A stretch of 11,419 nucleotides of DNA from an uncultured Opitutia bacterium (lineage in GTDB: Bacteria > Verrucomicrobiota > Verrucomicrobiia > Opitutales > UBA953). The stretch covers positions 1 through 11,419 of the forward strand of contig CAITUF010000239.1 of assembly GCA_903895475.1 (NCBI GenBank). The letters run 5' to 3'. The translations under genes and the position numbers were made by a program. Under the pieces are notes generated by a model that was given only the letters and a program-made list of their open reading frames with translations, was not told where the DNA came from and made no database searches. This document shows positions 1 through 6,913 of this stretch, piece by piece; within the stretch, counting starts at the first letter, position 1; every line of letters begins with the position of its first letter.

Positions 1-1
1 C

Positions 2-1915
2 TGGGATAGCCGAGAGATTGGCACGCTACCAGTGCAGAGCGGTGGCCGCGTCATCCCCTTGGAAACACTCGCCAGTGGCTCCTTGCTCCAGATGCGTGCG
101 CGCCGCGAAATCGCCCTCACCGAACTAGAAGCCACCGCCTTTGGTAAAAAGCCTTCGACTTGGACCGCGGAGGAAAAGTCAGCCATTGCGGAGCAGTTCC
201 CTGAACTCACCGATAGCCTTAAGCAACAGTTAGAAAAGCGCCCGGTGCGACTCAAGGGACGCACGCTGGCCGCACATGACTGGCTCATCGAAGTCGGCTT
301 CCGCGCTTCCATCGCCCGCCAGTTGCCCACCTTCCGCGTCGACCACCCCGTGGTCCTAAAGATGATGGGGCGCGACCCAGAGAAAACCAAGTTCGTCAGC
401 TGGGATGACATCCTAAAGAACAGCAAGGCGCTCACCGATGCCGCGGCCAAATCGCGTCAACGCGCCCAAGCCGATCGCGAAGTGGAGGACCGAGCGCTCC
501 TTCAGCTCGAGTCGGCGGCCCGTCAGTATGCCCTGCTATCGATGACATTCATGCCGGGCGATCTCCCGGCCGACATCGCCCCCCAGCGCGAATACCAAGC
601 TTGGCTAGGTGCCCTCAACCGCGCCGCCGAGGAGATGCAGAAGAATCGCGGAACCTCCGCCGCCGCTCCGGCCTTCGACAAAGAACTCCAAGAGACGCTG
701 AAGGCCTTGGTCGAACGTTACCAAGATTTCGCCCGAGACGGCGCCATCCGCATCGTCCCGCCGAAGGACCCTACAACCACCACCGCCTGGGACAACCTAG
801 GGACCGCCTTGCTGGCGGTGATCAACGATCGTAACGCCCACCGAGCCGCCCTCGCCCCGGATGGCGTCGTGACTCGCTACGCCATCTTCTGCGTCGCTTG
901 GCGGGAGGGTGATGATCTCGCCTGCAGCGAACAAATTAGCGCACTCAACGCCTCCTTAGCCGGCACCTGGTCGACACGCGCGAATGCGGAGACTTCTTTT
1001 AGCCGCCTGCAGCCGTTCTACTGGTTGTTAATCGCCTACATGTTAATTGTCCTGCTCGTCCTCTGGACTTGGGCCGCAAACAGCGAAGGGCCGCGCACCT
1101 GGGCGTATATCCTGCTTGTCACTATTTTCATTCTGCACACCGCAGCCTTAGGCTACCGCATGTGGCTCCATGAGCGTCCGCCAGTGACCAACCTCTACTC
1201 TTCCGGGATCTTCGTGGCCTGGGGCGCTGTCCTGCTTGGCGTCATCCTGGAACGCCTCTGGAAGAACGGCATCGGCGCCATGGCAGCTGGCCTCAGCGGC
1301 TTCCTCTCGCTCATCGTCGCCCATAACCTCGGCCTCTCGGGTGAAGATAATTTGGAAAGCGTCCGGGCGGTACTCGACTCCAACTTCTGGTTATCGACGC
1401 ACGTGACGACCGTAACGATCGGCTATTCCGCGACCTTCGTGGCTGGCCTGATTGGCGCGATTCACCTCTGTCTCCGCGCCTTCAAGTCCGACTACAAGGA
1501 CGGCGACGCACTCGCCCGGGCGGCCTACGGCATCCTCGCCTTTGCGCTCATTGCTAGCTTCATCGGCACGATGCTGGGTGGCATCTGGGCGGACCAGAGC
1601 TGGGGCCGGTTCTGGGGCTGGGATCCCAAGGAAAATGGTGCCGTCCTGATTGTGATGTGGTGCGCCGTCTGCCTCCACGCTCGCTGGGGTGGCTTGGTGC
1701 GCCGCGAAGGGCTCATGCAACTCCTCATCTTTGGTAATATCGTGACCGCTTGGTCCTGGTTCGGCACCAATCTCCTCGGCGTGGGCCTCCATAGTTACGG
1801 CTTCACGGAGTCAGGCGCAATCTGGCTCTACTACATCTTCGTCCCGTCACAGTTGGCGTTAATCGCCGTGGGCTGGCTCCCCGCCCGCGCCGCTAAGTCC
1901 GTTAAGACGGCATGA
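2..1915 (+). CDS. ccsA: Cytochrome c biogenesis protein CcsA/CcsB-type, haem export and ligation (5' partial)
   Basis: System II cytochrome c maturation protein that delivers haem for attachment to apocytochromes outside the inner membrane. The frame is open from base 2 (WDSREIGTLPVQ...) without a stop, so the gene begins upstream; the GTG at 32 is internal. The first ~325 residues look soluble and open with the LPVQ-x-GGRVIPLETLA segment, which I recall from large CcsA-type proteins. From about base 1016 there are eight or nine hydrophobic helices. The tryptophan-rich haem-handling WWD motif (WGRFWGWDPKENG) lies at 1601-1639. Candidate haem-ligand histidines are in LHERPP (codon 1169), STHVT (1400), LHARW (near 1676) and GVGLHSYGF (1790). 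The family is clear from the WWD motif and these histidines. Whether a ResB part is fused upstream cannot be seen. The stop overlaps the next start (ATGA), suggesting translational coupling. Confidence 0.9.
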   Translation, partial: WDSREIGTLPVQSGGRVIPLETLASGSLLQMRARREIALTELEATAFGKKPSTWTAEEKSAIAEQFPELTDSLKQQLEKRPVRLKGRTLAAHDWLIEVGFRASIARQLPTFRVDHPVVLKMMGRDPEKTKFVSWDDILKNSKALTDAAAKSRQRAQADREVEDRALLQLESAARQYALLSMTFMPGDLPADIAPQREYQAWLGALNRAAEEMQKNRGTSAAAPAFDKELQETLKALVERYQDFARDGAIRIVPPKDPTTTTAWDNLGTALLAVINDRNAHRAALAPDGVVTRYAIFCVAWREGDDLACSEQISALNASLAGTWSTRANAETSFSRLQPFYWLLIAYMLIVLLVLWTWAANSEGPRTWAYILLVTIFILHTAALGYRMWLHERPPVTNLYSSGIFVAWGAVLLGVILERLWKNGIGAMAAGLSGFLSLIVAHNLGLSGEDNLESVRAVLDSNFWLSTHVTTVTIGYSATFVAGLIGAIHLCLRAFKSDYKDGDALARAAYGILAFALIASFIGTMLGGIWADQSWGRFWGWDPKENGAVLIVMWCAVCLHARWGGLVRREGLMQLLIFGNIVTAWSWFGTNLLGVGLHSYGFTESGAIWLYYIFVPSQLALIAVGWLPARAAKSVKTA

Positions 1916-2439
1916 CCGACCAACCCGCCCTCGCATGGTTCTGCGTGAAGGCCAAGCCTCGTCAAGAGGCCGTGGCCGTCCGCAACCTGCGAGCGCTGGG
2001 TCCAGTCGAACTGGTCTTCCCACGCGTCCGCCGCACCCGCCGCGGACATGAGAAGAACCGCGAGGTCGTCGAGCCCCTCTTCCCCGGCTACCTCTTCCTC
2101 CGCTACGACGCGGCGGAACTCAACGGCACGGTCCGGAGTACCCGTGGCGTCCTTCACCTCGTTGCCAAAAACGGCCAACCCGTCGAAGTGGACGTCAAAG
2201 TCATCAACGAACTGCTCGCCCTCGGGCCTGACGCCATCCTCTCGGCCTTAGACGAAGAACTGCAGATTGGGGCCAAGGTGCGCATCGTGCGCGGCATCTT
2301 CGCGGGCTCCGAAGGCGAAGTTCTCCGTCTCGAGACGCCGCAGAAACGAATCGCGGTGCTTCTCTCCTTACTCGGCTCAGACCAGCCCGTCGAACTCTCC
2401 TCTGAAGATGTCGAAGGGCTTCCGAACGAAGACGCCTAA
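1912..2439 (+). CDS. NusG/RfaH-family transcription elongation (antitermination) factor
   Basis: A 175-residue protein with the two-domain plan of NusG-family factors, which bind RNA polymerase and reduce pausing or link it to Rho or ribosomes. The NGN domain spans about residues 7-103: it starts WFCVKAKPRQE, has the hallmark EPLFPGYLFLRY at 54-65, and TRGV at 77-80. The KOW motif is at about 118-140 (GAKVRIVRGIFAGSEGEVLRL region). The PLFPGYLF block and the absence of secE/rplK neighbours point to a specialised paralog of RfaH type, not the housekeeping NusG; this is inference. It overlaps the ccsA stop by 4 nt (ATGA) and has no clear Shine-Dalgarno sequence, so it probably depends on translation of ccsA. 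A YhcH-family gene follows 14 nt after its stop. Its target operon is not identifiable here. Confidence 0.85.
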   Translation: MTDQPALAWFCVKAKPRQEAVAVRNLRALGPVELVFPRVRRTRRGHEKNREVVEPLFPGYLFLRYDAAELNGTVRSTRGVLHLVAKNGQPVEVDVKVINELLALGPDAILSALDEELQIGAKVRIVRGIFAGSEGEVLRLETPQKRIAVLLSLLGSDQPVELSSEDVEGLPNEDA

Positions 2440-2453
2440 ACACTTGCCAAGCT

Positions 2454-2909
2454 ATGATTCAAGACCAGCTCGTCCAATCCGCACATTACGAAGGCTTACA
2501 TCCGTCCTTTCCCCAAGCCTTCGCCTGGCTCAAGGCCTTCGATCCGCAGACGCCGGACGGAAAATATGAGATTGCGGGGCCCACCCTGACCGCCGGCGTG
2601 CAGCGCTACACCACCAAGCCCGACGCCGAAAAGAAATGGGAAGCCCACGAGGTCTTTGGCGACATCCAGGTCGTGTTCATGGGCGAAGAGTACTGCGGCC
2701 ACACCGATGTGCGCACCCTGACGGTGACCGAACTCTATAAGCCCGAGAAGGATGTCGCGAAATACGCCCACCCGCTCCAACCGACGACCCGTCTGCATTT
2801 CCGCCCGGGCACCTTCACCATCTTCTACCCTCAGGACGGCCACCAACCCGGCGTCATGGTCGAACAGCCGGGCGAAGTCCTGAAGGTCGTCATCAAGTTC
2901 AAGGTCTAG
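2454..2909 (+). CDS. YhcH/YjgK/YiaL family protein (DUF386-type cupin-like fold)
   Basis: A 151-residue protein matching the YhcH/YjgK/YiaL family over its whole length, the usual size for that family. Visible hallmarks are the WEAHEVFGDIQ block at 62-72 (family pattern W-E-x-H-x-x-x-x-D-I-Q), GEEY at 77-80, the KDVAKYAHP segment at 99-107 and the PQDGHQPG block at 126-133; the acidic and His residues are the likely metal ligands. Members are linked in other bacteria to sialic acid, 2,3-diketogulonate or biofilm-related sugar metabolism, and some are labelled beta-galactosidase subunit beta. No sugar-catabolism gene is visible nearby, so the substrate is unknown. It starts 14 nt after the RfaH-like gene, probably in the same transcript. 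No Shine-Dalgarno sequence is evident before the ATG. Confidence 0.85.
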   Translation: MIQDQLVQSAHYEGLHPSFPQAFAWLKAFDPQTPDGKYEIAGPTLTAGVQRYTTKPDAEKKWEAHEVFGDIQVVFMGEEYCGHTDVRTLTVTELYKPEKDVAKYAHPLQPTTRLHFRPGTFTIFYPQDGHQPGVMVEQPGEVLKVVIKFKV

Positions 2910-2971
2910 GGACACGGTTTGGCCTCGATAGCCGCTGGTTGGCATTCATCGTAAAGCCACCCCACCCCGCC

Positions 2972-3889
2972 ATGCGTAGCTTCCTTGCCCTCCTGTTCAC
3001 CCTTTCCCTCGCTAGTGCCCAGGAGACCACCCGCATCCGCGACGTCATCTACCAGAAACGCGATGGCTTTGCGCTCACACTGGACGTCTTCACACCAGCC
3101 AAGCCTAATGGCGCGGCGATGATTAAAATCGTGAGCGGGGGTTGGAACTCTAATCACAATGGCATCGGTGATGGCGGCTGGACGAAGTCCGGCTACACGA
3201 CCTTCGTCGTGGTGCATGGCTCGCAGCCGCGCTTCCATATCGACGAAATCGTGACCGACGTACAGCGGGCGGTGCGTTTTGTGCGGGCTAACGCCACCAC
3301 CTACGGCATCGACCCGAATAAAATCGGCGTCACCGGCAGCAGCGCCGGCGGACACCTCTCGCTGATGCTCGCCGTCAAGGGCGACGCCGGTAATGCGAAG
3401 GCTCCGGACCCCATCGACCGAGCGAGTAGCGAGGTGCAAGCGGTCGCCTGCTATTACCCACCGACCGACTTCATCAGTTGGATCACTGAGAACGACGGTC
3501 TCAACGGCGTCGGCCCGCTCGCCAGTCGCAAGCCGGCCTTTGGTTCAAAAATTGACACCCCAGAAGGCATGGCCGCGATGGGCAAGGCGCTATCGCCCCT
3601 GACGTGGGTTAAGAAAGCCCAACCGCCAATCTACATTGTCCAAGGGGACAACGACGTCCTCGTGCACTTCAGCCAGGCCCTGCGTTTCCAGAAGAAGTCC
3701 ACCGACGCCGGTGCTACCTGTGAGGTCCTCATCCGCGAAGGGGCGGGCCACGGAGGCTGGAAAGAAATGGGTGAAGACAACGCACGCATGGCCGAATGGA
3801 TCGACCTGCACCTCTTGAGCAAGCCGCCCGCCAAGCCCTTCAATAATTCGGTCTCTAAACTTCCCAGCACGACCCCGGCAAAGAAGTAG
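2972..3889 (+). CDS. Secreted alpha/beta hydrolase (esterase/lipase, BD-FAE or Aes-like)
   Basis: A 305-residue predicted exported esterase. The first 17 residues (MRSFLALLFTLSLASAQ) form a short signal peptide with a likely signal peptidase I site after ASA. This is why the ATG at 2972 is preferred over the in-frame TTG at 2939, which would put PPHPA before it. The mature part has the alpha/beta-hydrolase plan: an oxyanion-type SGGW at 55-58, the nucleophile elbow GSSAG at 122-126 (Ser124), an acidic residue in GDNDVLV at 225-231 (probably Asp228), and the catalytic His260 in GAGHGG. The layout resembles the carboxylesterase/BD-FAE group; the substrate is unknown and could be a xylan or acylated-sugar ester. 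A Ser/Thr/Pro/Lys-rich tail follows the fold. It lies 62 nt after the YhcH-family gene, and may or may not share its transcript. Confidence 0.85.
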   Translation: MRSFLALLFTLSLASAQETTRIRDVIYQKRDGFALTLDVFTPAKPNGAAMIKIVSGGWNSNHNGIGDGGWTKSGYTTFVVVHGSQPRFHIDEIVTDVQRAVRFVRANATTYGIDPNKIGVTGSSAGGHLSLMLAVKGDAGNAKAPDPIDRASSEVQAVACYYPPTDFISWITENDGLNGVGPLASRKPAFGSKIDTPEGMAAMGKALSPLTWVKKAQPPIYIVQGDNDVLVHFSQALRFQKKSTDAGATCEVLIREGAGHGGWKEMGEDNARMAEWIDLHLLSKPPAKPFNNSVSKLPSTTPAKK

Positions 3890-3950
3890 GTCAGGCCAGG
3901 GGCAGGTAGGGATGGGGGCTAGCGGTTACACCTTTGCATCCGTACTTCCG

Positions 3951-3982
3951 CGTACCTCCCCTGATCGGGGAGAACCTACGCC
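3951..3982. terminator. Strong inverted repeat, possible terminator or leader hairpin
   Basis: In the 185-nt gap between the hydrolase and pyrF, an inner perfect 6-bp stem (CTCCCC / GGGGAG) closes a 5-nt loop. An outer perfect 5-bp stem (GCGTA / TACGC) surrounds it, with an asymmetric internal loop of 1 and 4 nt. It lies about 60 nt after the hydrolase stop and about 90 nt before the pyrF start. No T-run follows (the next bases are CCTTTCCCTT), so it is not a classical intrinsic terminator. It could instead be a Rho-assisted end, an RNA stabiliser or part of a pyrF leader. The rest of the gap shows no convincing promoter. Confidence 0.4.
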
Positions 3983-4074
3983 CTTTCCCTTGGCTAGGCA
4001 CCCAGTTGCTCATGTGACTCCCAAGCCATCTCTTTCTCTTGCGACCTAACCACTGACTTCCTAAACCTACCCTT

Positions 4075-4779
4075 ATGTCTTCTGGTTGCCGCCTCATCCT
4101 CGCCCTCGACGTCGAAACGAAGGAAGAAGCCTTGGCTTTGGCGCGTCCCTTGGCCGGGAACTTGGTCTGGGTGAAGCTCGGCCTCCAACTCTTCACCCGC
4201 CACGGTCCCAGCATCGTCGACGAATTTCATGCGCTCGGTTTCAAGGTCTTCTTGGACCTCAAACTGCACGACATCCCCAACACGGTAGCCTCGGCCATCA
4301 AGAGCCTCAAAGGTCGCCCTTGTTCACTACTGACGCTACATGCAGCTGGTGGCCCTGAAATGATCGCCCGTGCCCGTGAGGCGGCCGACATCGCCCTCCC
4401 CGACTGCCAACTGCTGTCGGTCACGGTCCTCACCTCGATGGACCAAGCCCAACTCACGGCCATCGGCGTCCAACGCACCCCTGAAGAGCAGGTCCGTCTC
4501 CTCGGCCGCATGGCTATTCAAGCGGGTTCGCACGGCCTCGTCTGTTCGCCGTTGGAACTCCCGATGCTCCGCGCAGAACTGGGCACTGATCCCGTGCTGG
4601 TTACACCAGGCATTCGCTATCCCGATGCCGCGGGCGACGATCAGAATCGGGTGATGACGCCCGCTCAAGCGGCCGCCGCGGGCGCTAGCTTCATCGTGGT
4701 CGGTCGGCCGATTCTTAAGGATAAGGACCCGGCCGCCAAGACCCTGCAGATTCGCCGTGAAATCGGCGAAGCCTCGTGA
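4075..4779 (+). CDS. pyrF: Orotidine 5'-phosphate decarboxylase
   Basis: Catalyses OMP to UMP plus CO2, the last step of de novo pyrimidine synthesis, in the cytoplasm. The 234-residue length is typical of the bacterial TIM-barrel enzyme. Visible motifs are LALDV with Asp11, Lys34 in WVKLGLQLF, the catalytic Asp-x-Lys-x-x-Asp array D61-L-K63-L-H-D66 followed by IPNT, the phosphate-binding TPGIR at 177-181, DDQNR at 188-192, and VGRPI with Gly210-Arg211. All key residues are present. The ATG at 4075 has no Shine-Dalgarno sequence; the preceding 20 nt are pyrimidine-rich. The stop is embedded in the ispD start (GTGA), so the two genes are almost certainly translated from one message. No other pyr genes are seen. 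Confidence 0.97.
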   Translation: MSSGCRLILALDVETKEEALALARPLAGNLVWVKLGLQLFTRHGPSIVDEFHALGFKVFLDLKLHDIPNTVASAIKSLKGRPCSLLTLHAAGGPEMIARAREAADIALPDCQLLSVTVLTSMDQAQLTAIGVQRTPEEQVRLLGRMAIQAGSHGLVCSPLELPMLRAELGTDPVLVTPGIRYPDAAGDDQNRVMTPAQAAAAGASFIVVGRPILKDKDPAAKTLQIRREIGEAS

Positions 4780-5480
4780 GCGCGCCCGACGACATTCTGA
4801 TTCTCCTCGCTGCAGGTTCCGCCCAGCGGATGCAGGCGACCGTCGACGACAAGATTACCGCCCCACTGGCTGGGCTGCCCGTCTTCCTGCATTCGCTTAA
4901 GACCTTCCAAGCCACCGGCTTGATTAGCCGAGTGGTTATCACTTACCGCAACGAGGAGCAAAAAGCTCGGATGCTGACGATGCTCGCGGCACACCCTAAC
5001 GGGGATCTACGTATCGACTTCGTTCCCGGTGGCGACTCGCGGCAGGCATCGGTCTTGGCTGCGCTGACGGCCTGCGAAGGCCATACCGGCCTCGTTCATA
5101 TCCACGATGGCGCCCGTCCGCTCGTGACGGCCGAAGCCATCCGCAAGGTCCGCGAGAAAGCCCACGAGATGGGCGGAGCCATCCTCGCTGGCCGGGCCGC
5201 CGACACCGTCAAAATCGCCAAAGAACACTCGGCCTCGGTGGGCAGTTCGCCCGACCGAGCCTTGGTCTGGACCGCGGAAACGCCTCAAGTCTTCCGTACG
5301 TCCATCGTTCTAAAAGCTTACCGTAAAGTTGCTGAACTCGGTCGCAAAGTTACCGATGACAGCTCCGCCGTCGAATTTGTCGGGCAAGATGTGGCCTTAG
5401 TGGAAAACCCGTCCGTCAACTTGAAGCTTACGCGGCCCGCCGATTTCGTCCTCGCCGAGGCGATTCTAAAGACGCGCTAA
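4776..5480 (+). CDS. ispD: 2-C-methyl-D-erythritol 4-phosphate cytidylyltransferase
   Basis: MEP-pathway enzyme that joins MEP and CTP to give CDP-ME, for isoprenoid and quinone side chains. It has 234 residues and starts with GTG overlapping the pyrF stop by 4 nt. Motifs are the CTP-binding loop LAAGSAQRMQ (11-20) with Arg18 and Lys26, PGGDSRQASV (84-93), VHIHDGARPL (107-116), AADTVK (141-146), TPQVF (169-173), VTDDSSAVE (192-200) and Lys217 in NLKLTRPADF. Against the usual A-A-G-x-G-x-R-M, the second Gly is Ala16, and the RM-to-Lys spacing is one residue longer than in the E. coli enzyme as I recall it. Catalytic residues appear kept, so I expect it to be active. It is not fused to IspF. 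A minus-strand gene ends 4 nt downstream. Confidence 0.95.
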   Translation: MSAPDDILILLAAGSAQRMQATVDDKITAPLAGLPVFLHSLKTFQATGLISRVVITYRNEEQKARMLTMLAAHPNGDLRIDFVPGGDSRQASVLAALTACEGHTGLVHIHDGARPLVTAEAIRKVREKAHEMGGAILAGRAADTVKIAKEHSASVGSSPDRALVWTAETPQVFRTSIVLKAYRKVAELGRKVTDDSSAVEFVGQDVALVENPSVNLKLTRPADFVLAEAILKTR

Positions 5481-5484
5481 GCGC

Positions 5485-5979
5485 TCAGTAGCCGGACTGG
5501 CGTAGGACGAGGTCGAGCTTGGTCTGGAAGTCGGCGATGTCTGGCTGGCTGGGACGATAACCAGGGACGCGTGGGACGACACCTGGGCGGCCTTCCATAT
5601 CGATATACCAATCGGCTAACTGGCCATCGGAGAAAGTTACCGATCCACTGACCATCGTGGCCTCGCGAGCCAAAGCGTCGATTTCGACCTTCACGTTCGA
5701 CGGACCGACCGGGACGGCATCCGCTGGAGCCGCCGGCTCGGTAGCATCGACGCCGGCCGCTTCGGTCGGAGGCAGTTCTTCGACGACAGCCTCAGCCTTC
5801 TTGGGCTCTTCCTTCTCTTGGAGGGTAAGGTTAAGGTCATCGACCAGGAAACGGACGTCTAAAAAGGTCATCGAAATACCGAGCTCGGAGGAAAGCCGAC
5901 CTTGAATCACCGAAAGGGTCGAACCCTCGGCCACCCATTGGGAGACCTTGGTGATTTGTGCGGGGGTCAATTTAGCCAT
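5485..5979 (-). CDS. Conserved-looking hypothetical protein, convergent to ispD
   Basis: A 164-residue protein I do not recognise as a named family, and the only minus-strand gene here. It has three parts. Residues 1-55 are helical and helix-turn-helix-like (LTPAQITKVSQWVAEG, then a second amphipathic stretch ending DVRFLVDDLNL). Residues about 56-97 are a low-complexity Glu/Ala/Pro linker. Residues 98-164 form a compact region with a beta-rich SGSVTFSDGQLADWYIDMEG segment followed by PGYRPSQPDIADFQ and a final helix. No signal peptide or membrane segment is seen. The ATG is preceded by AGGTTGGGG, a weak Shine-Dalgarno. Coding support comes from a clean start-to-stop frame that fits the gap exactly, with the stop 4 nt from the ispD stop and no competing plus-strand gene. 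The N-terminal part could bind DNA or a protein partner; that is only a guess. Confidence 0.75.
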   Translation of the reverse strand: MAKLTPAQITKVSQWVAEGSTLSVIQGRLSSELGISMTFLDVRFLVDDLNLTLQEKEEPKKAEAVVEELPPTEAAGVDATEPAAPADAVPVGPSNVKVEIDALAREATMVSGSVTFSDGQLADWYIDMEGRPGVVPRVPGYRPSQPDIADFQTKLDLVLRQSGY

Positions 5980-6067
5980 ACCCCAACCTGTGCGGTTAAA
6001 ATGTGTTTTTCAAGCGTCCCGTCGGATATTCATTGGAAAAACCCCAAGACGTCGCCAACTTGAGCCC
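5980..6067. promoter_or_regulatory. Divergent intergenic region with AT-rich core
   Basis: These 88 nt separate the minus-strand hypothetical gene from menB, so promoters for both should lie here or within the gene edges. It includes the most AT-rich patch around (about 5996-6014, with TTAAAATGTG then a T-run) and a second one at about 6030-6046. A TAAAAT resembling a -10 box is at 5997-6002, but I find no -35 box at proper spacing on either strand. The assignment rests mainly on gene orientation. Confidence 0.35.
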
Positions 6068-6913
6068 ATGCAGCCCGAAATTCGATGGCAGAGAAGCGGG
6101 GAGTTCTCCGACATCGTCTATGAAAAAGCCGAGGGTATCGCCCGCGTGACCATTAACCGTCCGTCCCGGCGCAACGCCTTTACGCCCGACACCATTGCGG
6201 AGATGCTTAAAGCTTTCTCTGATGCCCGCGACGATAGCTCCATCGGCGTCGTCCTCCTCCGCGGGGCGAACCCTCAACATGACGGCAAGTTCGCCTTCTG
6301 TGCCGGGGGCGACCAGAAGATTCGCGGCGATAAAAAGGGTGGCTACGTTGGCAAGGACGGCGTGCCCCGCCTGAACGTCCTCGACCTTCAGCGCCTCATC
6401 CGCTCGATGCCCAAGGTCGTCATCGCCCTTGTGGCTGGCTTCGCCATCGGCGGGGGCCACGTGCTCCACGTCATTTGCGACCTCACTATCGCCGCTGACA
6501 ATGCCGTCTTTGGTCAGACTGGCCCGCGGGTCGGTAGCTTCGACGGTGGCTTTGGTGCTTCCTACCTCGCACGGGTGGTCGGCCAGAAGAAGGCCCGCGA
6601 AATCTGGTATCTCTGCCGTCAATACGACGCCCAACAAGCCCTCGAGATGGGCTTGGTCAATGCCGTCGTTCCTTACGAACAGCTCGACGCTGAAGGCGTG
6701 CAATGGGCTCGGGAGGTCATGACCAAGAGCCCGCTCGCTATCCGCTGCCTGAAGTCGGCCTTCAACGCCGAACTGGATGGCCAAGCCGGCATCCAAGAAC
6801 TCGCTGGCAATGCCACCTTACTCTACTACTTGACCGAAGAAGGCGACGAAGGTCGCTCGGCATGGAACGAAAAACGTCCGCCGAACTTCGGCAAATTCCC
6901 TTGGCTCCCATAA
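6068..6913 (+). CDS. menB: 1,4-dihydroxy-2-naphthoyl-CoA synthase (menaquinone biosynthesis)
   Basis: Crotonase-fold enzyme that closes the naphthoquinone ring (o-succinylbenzoyl-CoA to DHNA-CoA) in menaquinone synthesis. It has 281 residues, matching the family. Landmarks are INRPSRRNAF (29-38), the oxyanion-forming FCAGGDQKIRG (77-87), AGFAIGGGHVLH (123-134), FGQTGPRVGSFDGGFGASY (148-166) and KKAREIWYLCRQYDA (174-188), plus the C-terminal TEEGDEGRSAWNEKR. Gln150, Gly152 and Trp180 match the bicarbonate site of E. coli MenB (Gln154/Gly156/Trp184), and Asp159 matches its Asp163, so it is a type I, bicarbonate-dependent form. The ATG at 6068 fits the family N-terminus (MQPEIRWQ); an in-frame start at 5948 would add 40 unrelated residues and cross the divergent gene. 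No other men gene is nearby. Its 3' end overlaps the next gene. Confidence 0.96.
   Translation: MQPEIRWQRSGEFSDIVYEKAEGIARVTINRPSRRNAFTPDTIAEMLKAFSDARDDSSIGVVLLRGANPQHDGKFAFCAGGDQKIRGDKKGGYVGKDGVPRLNVLDLQRLIRSMPKVVIALVAGFAIGGGHVLHVICDLTIAADNAVFGQTGPRVGSFDGGFGASYLARVVGQKKAREIWYLCRQYDAQQALEMGLVNAVVPYEQLDAEGVQWAREVMTKSPLAIRCLKSAFNAELDGQAGIQELAGNATLLYYLTEEGDEGRSAWNEKRPPNFGKFPWLP

Noticed and set aside
2906..3439. Minus-strand open frame opposite the hydrolase
   Set aside because: It runs antisense to the signal peptide and nucleophile region of an intact hydrolase gene, with no protein motif of its own.
4033..4074. Possible pyrF promoter (TTGCGA, 17 nt, TAAACC)
   Set aside because: The -10 hexamer is poor and would place the transcription start at or beyond the start codon.
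5474..5485. Short palindrome GCGCTAAGCGC at the ispD end as a bidirectional terminator
   Set aside because: The stem is only 4 bp with a 3-nt loop and no T-run on either side.
5996..6796. Long open frame on the minus strand opposite menB (266 codons)
   Set aside because: It lies entirely antisense to an intact, well-conserved menB. Long antisense frames are expected in GC-rich coding DNA, and its translation shows no recognisable motif.
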